Shown here one piece after another: positions 1 to 5,328 of a stretch of DNA of 5,328 bases. Source of the stretch: Prevotella sp. (GTDB taxonomy: Bacteria; Bacteroidota; Bacteroidia; Bacteroidales; Dysgonomonadaceae). The position numbers and the translations under genes are program-made. The stretch covers positions 1-5,328 of the forward strand of contig JAISKQ010000333.1 of the NCBI GenBank assembly GCA_031260865.1. The letters run 5' to 3'. The notes beneath the pieces are model-generated. The model was not told the origin of the DNA, searched no databases, and saw nothing but the letters and a program-made list of their open reading frames with translations. The stretch's first letter is position 1. Every line of letters begins with the position of its first letter.

Positions 1-1484
1 TTTTGTGTTTGAGTATTTGTTTTAACAGATTGTTTGTTCGCGGAATTTTCATCTTTGATGTCTTTGCCGTTCACTTCATAAATGGTAGCCGTTCCGTTGA
101 ATTTTCCTTGTTGACTGAAAATATCGGTCGTGATGGCGTTGTCTTTATGACGGTTTACAACATTCAGGATAAGTTCATTGGTCTCTTTGTTGTACGCCGA
201 CGAAACATCCAAGTAGGGAACATTTTCCCTGCCTTGTTTGTATGAGTCGCAATCCACAAAAGTTTGGAGCGATTCGCCGTGACAATGGTTGGCAAACACG
301 GCTAAGGGATAGAATATGGTTTGCCGCCAGGAACCTTCCGTCGATGTGAAAATAGGCGCGATGACATTTACCAACTGTGCCATATTCGCCATTTTCACAA
401 TGTGCGCGTTGCGGACAAATACGTTCAGATAAGAGGCGACAACCAACGCGTCTTCCAGATTATAGATTTCTTCGTTTCCTTCTTCCCCCTGCGCCCTGTA
501 CCAGACATTGTATTCATCGAACGCGATATAAATCGGTTTTTGCCTGCGCGTTTTCGACATAACTTCCCGAATAGTTCCTTCGGTGATACGGATCGCTTGT
601 TCGGCGAAAACGGTCGAAGCCATAAATTCGTAATAATTATTGTTGCGATTGCCTACATAATTATGCAGGGCTATATAGTCGGCATGGTCTTTCAGATAAT
701 TGAGGACGGTGCGGTTCCATGCAGTCCAATCCGAGCCATAATTGCTTGAACCGGCCACCACCAATTTAATATCCTTATCAATCCATTTCATCAATTTAGC
801 GGCTTCTAAGGCGAACTTACCGTAATCTTCCGCGTTTTTGTGCCCCATCTGCCAAGGGCCGTCCATTTCGTTTCCCAATCCCCAATAGATGACTTTATGC
901 GGTTGCGGGTGACCGTTTTTGATTCGTAAGTCCGAATAATAAGTTCCTTTTTCAATATTGCAATATTCCACCCAGTTGCGGGCTTCGTCCAAACCTCCCG
1001 TACCCAGGTTTACGCAAAAATAAGGTTCGGTATTGACTTTCCGGCACCAATCGACAAATTCATCCGTTCCAAAACTATTGTTTTCACGATAGCCCCAAGC
1101 TAAATCGATCCGGGTAGGGCGTTGGTTTTTAGCGCCGATTCCATCTTCCCAATGGTAACCGGACACAAAATTTCCTCCCGGCCAACGAACTATCGACACA
1201 TTCAATTCTTTGGTCGCCGCCATCACATCTTCCCGAAAACCGTCCTTATCCGACAGCGAAGACCCCGGTTCGTAAATGCCGCCATAGACGCAGCGACCCA
1301 AGTGTTCCACAAAATTGCCGTAAATATTTTTGTCTATTTCGCCAATCGCGCGTTCCGTATCTATTTTGATACGAGCCGTGCTTGTTTGGGATACGATCGT
1401 TTGCATCGGGGCGAAAATGGACGCCGAAGCCAGCACAAGAGTTAAATTAACTCGCTTGAAAAATAGGGTTTGGTGTGTTTTCAT
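1..1484 (-). CDS. GH51 alpha-L-arabinofuranosidase, exported, C-terminus cut by window edge
   Basis: An uninterrupted minus-strand frame from the ATG at 1484 gives 494 residues with no stop before the left edge. GH51 enzymes remove alpha-L-arabinofuranosyl groups from arabinan, arabinoxylan or their oligosaccharides with retention. Residues 1-32 look like a signal peptide (Lys/Arg, then a hydrophobic stretch near 14-30), so a periplasmic location is likely. Family landmarks appear in order: YGNFVEHLGRCVYGGIYEPG near 55-74, VRWPGGNFVSGYHWEDG near 99-115, WGLGNEMDGPWQMGH near 201-215 with E206 as acid/base, and FDEYNVWY near 322-329 with E324 as nucleophile. The 118-residue spacing between the two glutamates fits the family. 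The C-terminal beta-sandwich starts after about residue 400. Judging by usual family length, only some 15-35 residues are missing. Neighbours that would show a polysaccharide utilisation locus lie outside the window. The family call is very secure; the exact substrate is not shown. Confidence 0.96.
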   Translation of the reverse strand, partial: MKTHQTLFFKRVNLTLVLASASIFAPMQTIVSQTSTARIKIDTERAIGEIDKNIYGNFVEHLGRCVYGGIYEPGSSLSDKDGFREDVMAATKELNVSIVRWPGGNFVSGYHWEDGIGAKNQRPTRIDLAWGYRENNSFGTDEFVDWCRKVNTEPYFCVNLGTGGLDEARNWVEYCNIEKGTYYSDLRIKNGHPQPHKVIYWGLGNEMDGPWQMGHKNAEDYGKFALEAAKLMKWIDKDIKLVVAGSSNYGSDWTAWNRTVLNYLKDHADYIALHNYVGNRNNNYYEFMASTVFAEQAIRITEGTIREVMSKTRRQKPIYIAFDEYNVWYRAQGEEGNEEIYNLEDALVVASYLNVFVRNAHIVKMANMAQLVNVIAPIFTSTEGSWRQTIFYPLAVFANHCHGESLQTFVDCDSYKQGRENVPYLDVSSAYNKETNELILNVVNRHKDNAITTDIFSQQGKFNGTATIYEVNGKDIKDENSANKQSVKTNTQTQ

Positions 1485-1545
1485 TGCTATTTTAATTTTT
1501 GAAGTTTAATATCGAAATTCTAATATCTTGTTCGGTTTAATGGCG

Positions 1546-1559
1546 GACGCAAATGCGTC
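1546..1559 (-). other. Small hairpin in the GH51 leader
   Basis: GACGC (1546-1550) and GCGTC (1555-1559) form a perfect 5-bp GC-rich stem with a 4-base AAAT loop, in otherwise AT-rich DNA. It lies about 60 bases upstream of the GH51 start, inside the leader if transcription begins near 1600. It could affect mRNA stability or translation, but no regulator or ligand is implied by the sequence. Confidence 0.4.
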
Positions 1560-1607
1560 TTTGTGGCAAAATGTATTATGTGCCATTAATTTATGTAAAG
1601 CCTTTGA

Positions 1608-1615
1608 CAAAAATA
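1608..1615 (-). promoter_or_regulatory. Candidate -7 promoter box for the GH51 gene
   Basis: Read on the minus strand this is TATTTTTG, an exact match to the Bacteroidetes -7 consensus TAnnTTTG. A TTTG that could serve as the -33 element is at 1633-1630, but the gap of 14 bases is shorter than the usual spacing of about 19. The implied leader is about 115-120 bases. The box is short and the region is AT-rich, so chance is a real possibility. Confidence 0.3.
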
Positions 1616-1685
1616 TTAAAATAAAATTACAAATTGATGGTATAGGGATCGTTTTGATATTAAATTTGTGTAATAGTTACAAGAA

Positions 1686-1695
1686 AGTAATGAGT
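1686..1695 (+). repeat. Isolated copy of the 10-mer AGTAATGAGT
   Basis: The same 10-mer occurs twice more in this intergenic region, at 2467-2476 and 2481-2490, in the same orientation. In each place it sits next to an AAGTTTTAAG-like string. This ties the left and right parts of the intergenic mosaic to one family of repeated material. Confidence 0.6.
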
Positions 1696-1737
1696 TCAAA
1701 GTTTTAAGTTTAAGAGTCTTCATCGCTTCGCGCCTCT

Positions 1738-1779
1738 CGTAACTTGTAACTCGTAACTCGTAACTTGTAATTTATAACT
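1738..1779 (+). repeat. Tandem heptamer array, six units of (C/T)GTAACT
   Basis: Six consecutive 7-bp units are visible: CGTAACT, TGTAACT, CGTAACT, CGTAACT, TGTAATT and TATAACT. The first four differ only at their first base and the last two are decaying. Directly to its left, 1724-1734 is the reverse complement of the GGCGCGAAGCG found at 2410-2420. Single heptamers recur at 3396-3402 and 3446-3452, and inverted copies lie at 2164-2184. Such arrays can change length by slippage. I see no gene or RNA structure tied to it. Confidence 0.85.
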
Positions 1780-1784
1780 TGATT

Positions 1785-2160
1785 TGTCTGAAAGGTCATT
1801 TTTCGCGACATAAATAAATGTGATATAATACATTGAAAATCAAACAATAAAATCCAAATAACAATGTTATATAGTTACGGAGAATGTGTTATATTGAATT
1901 TTATAAATAAACTATTCGTAAAATGCGAAAATAAACTATGTCATGATGTTTACTGTATTTTGTTATTCATTCGATTGATAATTAGTATTTTAAATGGATA
2001 TTTTTTTGAATTATCACCCCCTCGTATTGTAAACGATGCTCGAAAGACGCATGCTGAGGTCTTGCTTGTGACGCAAGCAGGGTTTTGTTTTATTAACATT
2101 ATTTATGATTGCAAACGGGTCGATTTTGTTATCTGAAAAAAATAAAATTGTCTAATAGGA
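1785..2160. other. AT-rich intergenic core with no convincing gene
   Basis: This stretch lies between the heptamer array on the left and its inverted counterpart on the right. One open frame of 90 codons (1864-2136, plus strand) is present. Its translation is rich in Ile, Phe, Leu and Cys in the way AT-rich noncoding DNA usually is, and it matches no family I know. A more GC-balanced patch (about 2035-2090) contains the stem TGCTTG/CAAGCA. A TATAAT-like string at 1824-1829 has no matching upstream element. I find no tRNA or other structured RNA. Confidence 0.5.
2062..2078 (+). other. Perfect 6-bp stem followed by a T-rich run
   Basis: TGCTTG and CAAGCA are separated by the five bases TGACG, and the right arm is followed by GGGTTTTGTTTT. 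This resembles a weak intrinsic terminator on the plus strand. There is no gene before it that would need one. The stem is short, so it may instead be the relic of a repeat or a decayed element. Confidence 0.3.
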
Positions 2161-2163
2161 AGT

Positions 2164-2184
2164 AGTTACGAGTTACGAGTTAGC
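2164..2184 (-). repeat. Inverted copies of the heptamer array
   Basis: AGTTACG, AGTTACG and AGTTAGC are consecutive 7-bp units and are the reverse complement of the CGTAACT units at 1738-1779. The two arrays face each other across about 385 bp. Each is also followed, on its outer side, by a GCGAAGCG string (inverted at 1724-1731, direct at 2214-2221). The whole therefore forms a large imperfect inverted repeat. Confidence 0.7.
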
Positions 2185-2208
2185 CCCCCTTTGTCCCCCC
2201 CAAGGGGG
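2185..2208. repeat. C/G-rich palindrome between heptamers and long repeats
   Basis: CCCCCTT (2185-2191) pairs with AAGGGGG (2202-2208) across a 10-base loop that is itself mostly C. It is a sharp composition change inside AT-rich DNA. It is not followed by a T tract on the plus strand, so it is not a standard terminator in that direction. Its role is unknown. Confidence 0.55.
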
Positions 2209-2493
2209 AATACGCGAAGCGGTGTTACCCGAAAACTGTTACTTTTGTCACCTTTTAAGTTTTGAGTTTACAAGCGTGCAAGTGTACAAGAAAAGAAAAG
2301 AAAGAAGAATGAATGGCGCAAAGCGGTGTTACCCGAAAAGTGTTACTTTTGTTACTTTTTTAATTTTTGAGTTTATTAGTTTATTAGCTTGCAAGTTTAC
2401 AAGAAGAATGGCGCGAAGCGGTGTTACCCGAAAAGTGTTACTTTTGTCACCTTTTTTTAAGTTTTAAGTAATGAGTAGTAAGTAATGAGTTTA

Positions 2494-2529
2494 CAAGAGT
2501 TCTATCAAGTTAGTAAACTTGAACTCTTG
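2494..2529. other. Long imperfect hairpin in the repeat region
   Basis: CAAGAGTTC (2494-2502) is perfectly complementary to GAACTCTTG (2521-2529). Inside it AAGTT (2507-2511) pairs with AACTT (2516-2520) around the loop AGTA, leaving a 4-base bulge on the left. The result is 14 bp in a 36-base span. No T tract follows on the plus strand, so a simple terminator is unlikely there. On transcripts reading towards 2661 it would be a leader structure. Confidence 0.55.
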
Positions 2530-2553
2530 AAATCTGGTAAACTAAAGAACTGT

Positions 2554-2561
2554 TACTTTTG
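2554..2561 (+). promoter_or_regulatory. Candidate -7 box ahead of the cysteine-rich exported protein
   Basis: TACTTTTG matches TAnnTTTG and lies about 100 bases before the ATG at 2661. It is part of the fourth, partial copy of the long repeat, so the repeat may have brought in a promoter-like element. No good TTTG lies at the expected -33 distance; the nearest is a TTGA at 2527-2530 inside the hairpin. This is a weak call. Confidence 0.25.
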
Positions 2562-2660
2562 TCACTTTTTTATAAACGTCTCTATAACCTTTCCAAGTAG
2601 GAGCTGATTAGGGATAATTGGGCGATTAAAAGGAAGGTTATTAATTAATAAAAATGAAGG

Positions 2661-3332
2661 ATGAAAAATTTTTATTGTTTTGCGAACGTCTTTCGTGTTT
2701 TGGTATTTTGCGGGTTATTATTATTCCCTGTTTCCATTGTTCCATGTGGAACAATTTTAAGAAACATTGAAATACAGTGGCTTGAGAGCCTTTCCAACGG
2801 CTTTTTTTTCACTGAAGAGTGGAGTTACAACGGAAATGTATTCCTAAATGATTTTGGTCAGTTGGTCTGCGACGGACTATGCGATGACGCTCTAACGCGG
2901 ATGTGTGATGAGAACGGAAAAATCTTTGATGATTCTCTGGAAAGGTATTATCAGCTTCTGGATACCACGCGTTATTACCATACTTTGTCGAGTGAAGCGA
3001 AATGTTATGAATGGCTTGGCGCGGATTTTGCTTTTTCATACAGGGTAGGGGATACCGTGAAGTGCTATACGGCATGTAATGAAGCTACACATTCCGCTTT
3101 GCTTTTTTCTATTGTAGGTGATAGGTGTATTGTCCGGATCGAATTGAACAGTATTTCGCCTTTATTAGGCTTACAATATTTTGAATCCAAAAGCGGATTG
3201 ATAAAAATTGATAAAACATGCTGGAACGAAGATGTTCTGAAAGCAGAGTTCTATTTTACATTCGCAGACCCTGAAAATCCGCGCGAGCCGATGTGGTGGA
3301 AAGGGAGGATATATACAAAAATTGAAAAATAG
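2661..3332 (+). CDS. Exported cysteine-rich protein of unknown function, 223 residues
   Basis: I do not recognise this family. The N-terminus has Lys2 and Arg12 followed by the hydrophobic stretch VLVFCGLLLFPVSIV (13-27), a likely signal peptide. C29 follows Ile-Val-Pro; a proline before the cysteine is not a normal lipobox, so a lipoprotein is possible but doubtful. After it come eight more cysteines (70, 74, 82, 115, 135, 139, 156, 187), including two CxxxC pairs, which could form disulphides in the periplasm. The rest is rich in aromatic residues, with WW at 212-213 near the C-terminus, and looks like a compact globular domain without further membrane segments. An ATG at 2654 is in another frame and closes quickly, so 2661 is the natural start. 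The gene stands alone: the repeat mosaic lies upstream and 159 bp separate it from the next gene. Coding status is supported by length and protein-like composition. Confidence 0.75.
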   Translation: MKNFYCFANVFRVLVFCGLLLFPVSIVPCGTILRNIEIQWLESLSNGFFFTEEWSYNGNVFLNDFGQLVCDGLCDDALTRMCDENGKIFDDSLERYYQLLDTTRYYHTLSSEAKCYEWLGADFAFSYRVGDTVKCYTACNEATHSALLFSIVGDRCIVRIELNSISPLLGLQYFESKSGLIKIDKTCWNEDVLKAEFYFTFADPENPREPMWWKGRIYTKIEK

Positions 3333-3491
3333 GGGCATTTGTGGAAAATGAAATAAAAAATAAGGCGGATTGATAATGGAGATAAGGATAAAGCCTGTAA
3401 CTTTGTTACTTTCTAATTTACTCGCGTGCCGGAACTTTTGAAACTCGTAACTGCCCGCGGGATATAGTAACACATAACTAAACATAAAAAT
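3333..3491 (+). promoter_or_regulatory. Intergenic leader with candidate -7 box and heptamer remnants
   Basis: TAACTTTG at 3398-3405 matches TAnnTTTG and lies about 87 bases before the radical SAM start. There is no clear -33 TTTG at the right distance. The box overlaps a heptamer-type sequence (TGTAACT at 3396-3402) and a small inverted repeat, GTAAC-TTT-GTTAC (3397-3409). A further CGTAACT is at 3446-3452, followed by the 8-bp palindrome CCCGCGGG at 3454-3461. No terminator for the upstream gene is evident. Confidence 0.3.
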
Positions 3492-4271
3492 ATGTCAACA
3501 ATATTATTTCATGAAATTGTTTTTGGCCCCATCCACAGCCGTCGGTTGGGAGCGTCATTGGGTATGAATCTTTTGCCTTACGACGGCAAACTGTGCTCGT
3601 TCGACTGCATTTATTGCGAATGTGGGTATAATGAGAATTTCAGAACCAAGACGAAACTTCCTGTCCGCGAGAATGTGAAGGCAGCCTTGGAGGATAAACT
3701 GATCCGATTGCAAAAAGAAGGCACGCCGATTGATGTGATTACTTTTGCCGGAAACGGCGAACCGACCATACATCCTCAATTTGCCGAGATAATCGATGAC
3801 ACGATAGCGCTTCGCGACAAGTACTATCCTGATACCAAAATAAGCGTGCTATCCAACGCGATGCATGTGGGGAAAGATAAGGTCTTTGAAGCCTTGAAGA
3901 AAGTGGATAATAATATCCTTAAACTTGATTCCGCCATCATTGACACGGTAAACCTGATTGACCGTCCTAATTCTCCGGAGTATGGCATTGAGAAGCAAAT
4001 AGAGCTATTCAAACGCTTTGAGGGTAACTTTATTATGCAAACAATGTTTGTAAGAGGTAGCCATAACGGCAAGACGGTGGATAATACGACGGAAAAAGAA
4101 GTCTCTGCATGGCTAGAGGTCGTTAGAGCGACGAATCCCCGCGAGGTGATGATTTACACCATTGACAGGGAGACGCCCGAAAAAAACCTCGAAAAAGTTC
4201 CTGTGGATGAGCTGAGAAGGATAGGGGAGAAGGTGGAAAGCATAGGAATAAAAGTTATAGTGGCAGGCTAA
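3492..4271 (+). CDS. Radical SAM protein, COG0731 type
   Basis: This 259-residue protein has the radical SAM cluster motif CxxxCxxC at C35, C39 and C42, which should bind a [4Fe-4S] cluster and S-adenosylmethionine. A fourth cysteine, C44, follows closely. The N-terminal FGPIHSRRLGASLGMNLLP (11-29) and the TFAGNGEPTIHPQF segment (84-97), which holds the glycine-rich SAM-contacting strand, are typical of the COG0731 group related to the wybutosine synthesis enzyme family. That relation does not give a substrate, and bacteria lack wybutosine. The length fits a core half-barrel with no extra C-terminal cluster domain; there are no cysteines after C44. The protein is predicted cytoplasmic. The ATG at 3492 has an A-rich leader and no Shine-Dalgarno, usual for this phylum. 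The gene appears monocistronic and ends before a shared terminator. The family call is secure and the reaction unknown. Confidence 0.92.
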   Translation: MSTILFHEIVFGPIHSRRLGASLGMNLLPYDGKLCSFDCIYCECGYNENFRTKTKLPVRENVKAALEDKLIRLQKEGTPIDVITFAGNGEPTIHPQFAEIIDDTIALRDKYYPDTKISVLSNAMHVGKDKVFEALKKVDNNILKLDSAIIDTVNLIDRPNSPEYGIEKQIELFKRFEGNFIMQTMFVRGSHNGKTVDNTTEKEVSAWLEVVRATNPREVMIYTIDRETPEKNLEKVPVDELRRIGEKVESIGIKVIVAG

Positions 4272-4288
4272 GCCGCTTGAACTTGAAT

Positions 4289-4325
4289 AAAAAAAGGTCG
4301 ATACGTCGTGTATCGGCCTTTTTTT
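4289..4325. terminator. Bidirectional intrinsic terminator between convergent genes
   Basis: Seven A's (4289-4295) and GGTCGATAC (4296-4304) pair with GTATCGGCC (4310-4318) and seven T's (4319-4325) around the 5-base loop GTCGT. The stem is 16 bp with one T-G wobble in the plus reading. The T tract on the right serves the radical SAM gene and the A tract on the left serves deoC, which ends 23 bases beyond the element. Convergent gene order and symmetry make this a confident call. Confidence 0.93.
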
Positions 4326-4347
4326 GTTTATAGAAAGGAGTATATCC

Positions 4348-5211
4348 TTATTTTATGCTGTCTAATAGGTTGTCGGCAAGCCTGCTGGCTCCTATGCGGA
4401 AATGTTCATTATTGAGATATTCATCGCCTAAGACTTCTTTTACTATCGTGTAATACTTGACGGCGTCTTCGGTGGACGCAATGCCTCCGGAGGCTTTAAA
4501 ACCGGCTTTCCGCCCGGTTTTAGCGGCATATTCTTTGATAGCGGTACACATCACGTAAGCGGCTTCCAACGACGCGCCTTCATAGCCTTTTCCTGTGGAT
4601 GTCTTTATGAAATCCGCGCCGGAGTACAGGGCTAATACCGAAGCTTTCATGATGTTGGCGGCGGTTTTCAAAGCGCCGGTTTCCAGTATTACTTTTAGCT
4701 TTGCCTCCCGGCACGCGTGTTTTATCTCGTCTATTTCCTCGCTCATTTCCTCATAATTTTCGTCAAGGAATAAACCCAGGTTGAGCACAATATCTATTTC
4801 GTCCGCTCCACTTGCCACGGCAAGCGCAGTTTCGGCGATTTTCACTTCCGTGAAGGTTTGTGAAGAGGGAAATCCACCCGCCACCGCGGCTATATTGACA
4901 TTCGCCGTAAGGGCTTCTTTCACCGTTTCCACGAAGTTGGGATATACGCAGATAGCAGCTACATTGTTTATATCGCTTGAGCCGTCGAAGTCATTCACCT
5001 TTTCGGTAAAGTTCCAGATGCCTTCGCGTGTATCGGTCGTATTCAGCGATGTGAGATCTATGCAGGAGTATATTCTCTTATATACTTCTTTATTAGCGTT
5101 TTGGGAAGCCTTTTTGCTGATTATTTCATTCACTTTTTCTGTGATGTCAGCATCTTTTAGGTTGGTTTTATACTTTTTCAGCACATCTCTGTATTTATCT
5201 GTTTCTGCCAT
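4348..5211 (-). CDS. deoC: Deoxyribose-phosphate aldolase
   Basis: DeoC cleaves 2-deoxy-D-ribose 5-phosphate to glyceraldehyde 3-phosphate and acetaldehyde through a Schiff base, the last step of deoxynucleoside catabolism in the cytoplasm. The 287-residue sequence shows the class I TIM-barrel signature. K203 in FIKTSTGK (201-208) is the Schiff-base lysine. K239 in GFKASGGI (237-244) is the second active-site lysine, and D140 in ADEIDIVLN (136-144) is the catalytic aspartate. ICVYPNFV (87-94) and AVAGGFPSSQ (109-118) are further family strands. It is somewhat longer than the roughly 259-residue E. coli enzyme because of an N-terminal helical extension of several tens of residues. The ATG at 5211 is one base after the stop of the upstream gene, which points to an operon with coupled translation. 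All key residues are present, so it should be active. Confidence 0.97.
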   Translation of the reverse strand: MAETDKYRDVLKKYKTNLKDADITEKVNEIISKKASQNANKEVYKRIYSCIDLTSLNTTDTREGIWNFTEKVNDFDGSSDINNVAAICVYPNFVETVKEALTANVNIAAVAGGFPSSQTFTEVKIAETALAVASGADEIDIVLNLGLFLDENYEEMSEEIDEIKHACREAKLKVILETGALKTAANIMKASVLALYSGADFIKTSTGKGYEGASLEAAYVMCTAIKEYAAKTGRKAGFKASGGIASTEDAVKYYTIVKEVLGDEYLNNEHFRIGASRLADNLLDSIK

Positions 5212-5212
5212 T

Positions 5213-5328
5213 TTACTTCAGTTTTTCGTTGTTAATATGTCTGTTTTTATCTCTGTTTGTCTTCTTTTCTATGTTCTTTTTGAAGGCTTCCGTGAGGTCG
5301 ATGCCGGTTTGATTGGCAAGGCAGATCA
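5213..5328 (-). CDS. C-terminus of a probable MazG-like nucleotide pyrophosphohydrolase
   Basis: An open minus-strand frame enters from the right edge and ends at a TAA at 5215-5213, giving 37 complete C-terminal residues. The segment ICLANQTGIDLTEAFKKNIE resembles the last helix pair of MazG-type all-alpha NTP pyrophosphohydrolases, where a leucine/alanine-rich helix is followed by GIDL and an amphipathic helix. The tail is very basic (KKTNRDKNRH). If correct, the enzyme would hydrolyse (d)NTPs to monophosphates and PPi; the metal-binding EExxE residues would lie upstream, outside the window. As I recall, Bacteroides genomes often place such a gene directly before deoC, which supports the call. 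The stop is separated from the deoC ATG by one base (TAAAATG on the minus strand). Only the tail is visible, so the family assignment is moderate. Confidence 0.72.
   Translation of the reverse strand, partial: ICLANQTGIDLTEAFKKNIEKKTNRDKNRHINNEKLK

Larger units (their letters stand above)
2213..2571 (+). repeat. Imperfect tandem repeat, three copies of a 44-bp core plus one partial
   Basis: A 44-bp core begins at 2213, 2317 and 2412, so the period is 104 and then 95 bp. Copies one and three differ at one position and copy two differs at a few. A partial copy of the core's right half is at 2548-2571. Each core reads GCGAAGCGGTGTTACCCG and continues with a GTTACTTTTGT segment. The spacers are looser and share AGTTTACAAG-like strings, two tandem TTTATTAG units (2372-2387) and an AAAAG-rich stretch (2287-2309). 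Every copy contains TACTTTTG, which fits the Bacteroidetes -7 consensus. The open frame across the repeats (2222-2467) is simply their translation and is not called as a gene. Confidence 0.85.

Noticed and set aside
321..749. A 142-codon plus-strand frame, and other plus-strand frames at 3-245, 377-562 and 1122-1445
   Set aside because: They lie antisense to the GH51 gene, whose minus-strand frame is uninterrupted with clear catalytic motifs. They are shadows.
1824..1829. A TATAAT string resembling a sigma-70 -10 box
   Set aside because: The bases at the expected -35 distance are TTTCGC, and Bacteroidetes promoters use a different -7 consensus. It is likely chance in AT-rich DNA.
1864..2136. 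A 90-codon plus-strand frame in the AT-rich intergenic core
   Set aside because: Its composition (Ile, Phe, Leu, Cys rich) is what AT-rich noncoding DNA gives, it has no recognisable motif, and it includes the hairpin patch at 2062-2078. It is not strong enough to call as a gene.
2420..2451. Possible hairpin inside the repeat core (AAAAGT/ACTTTT with outer GGTG/CACC)
   Set aside because: In copy one the inner arm reads AAAACT, which breaks a pair without compensation, so the structure is not conserved among copies.
2222..2467. An 81-codon frame starting with GTG across the long repeats
   Set aside because: It is the translation of the tandem repeat itself (recurring VTFVTF and KSVTF strings) and has no independent support.
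2213..2571. Possible CRISPR array
   Set aside because: The repeat cores are 44 bp with related, repeat-rich spacers of unequal length, and there are no cas genes nearby. This is an ordinary imperfect tandem repeat.
2809..3075. Minus-strand frames at 2809-3075, 3171-3485, 3555-3779 and 3824-4072
   Set aside because: They lie mostly antisense to the exported protein or the radical SAM gene (one also runs into the gap between them) and have no recognisable features.

Overview
The window looks like chromosomal DNA from a member of the Bacteroidales (Bacteroidota). The protein families fit this group, gene starts lack Shine-Dalgarno sequences and sit behind A-rich leaders, and matches to the Bacteroidetes -7 promoter box (TAnnTTTG) occur upstream of genes. 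A long AT-rich intergenic mosaic of short GTAACT-type repeats is also consistent with it. The genus cannot be fixed from this sequence; something near Parabacteroides or Dysgonomonas is a guess.

Left part (1-1484, minus strand): almost all of an exported GH51 alpha-L-arabinofuranosidase. Both catalytic glutamates are visible, and the C-terminus runs off the left edge. Its leader (about 1485-1620) holds a small hairpin and one candidate -7 box.

Middle (about 1620-2660): roughly 1 kb with no convincing gene. It holds a 7-bp tandem array (1738-1779), inverted copies of the same heptamer (2164-2184), an AT-rich core between them, a C/G-rich palindrome, three and a half copies of a roughly 100-bp repeat (2213-2571) and a long hairpin (2494-2529). 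It separates the minus-strand GH51 gene from a divergent plus-strand gene for a cysteine-rich exported protein of unknown function (2661-3332).

Right part: a COG0731-type radical SAM protein (3492-4271, plus) converges on deoC (4348-5211, minus), with a strong bidirectional terminator between them. Upstream of deoC, one base away, is the 3' end of a probable MazG-like nucleotide pyrophosphohydrolase gene (5213-5328, minus). These two form an operon that fits nucleotide clean-up and deoxyribose phosphate catabolism.

I see no CRISPR array, phage module, toxin-antitoxin pair or defence system. The least explained items are the repeat mosaic and the cysteine-rich exported protein. I found no clear new multi-gene system.
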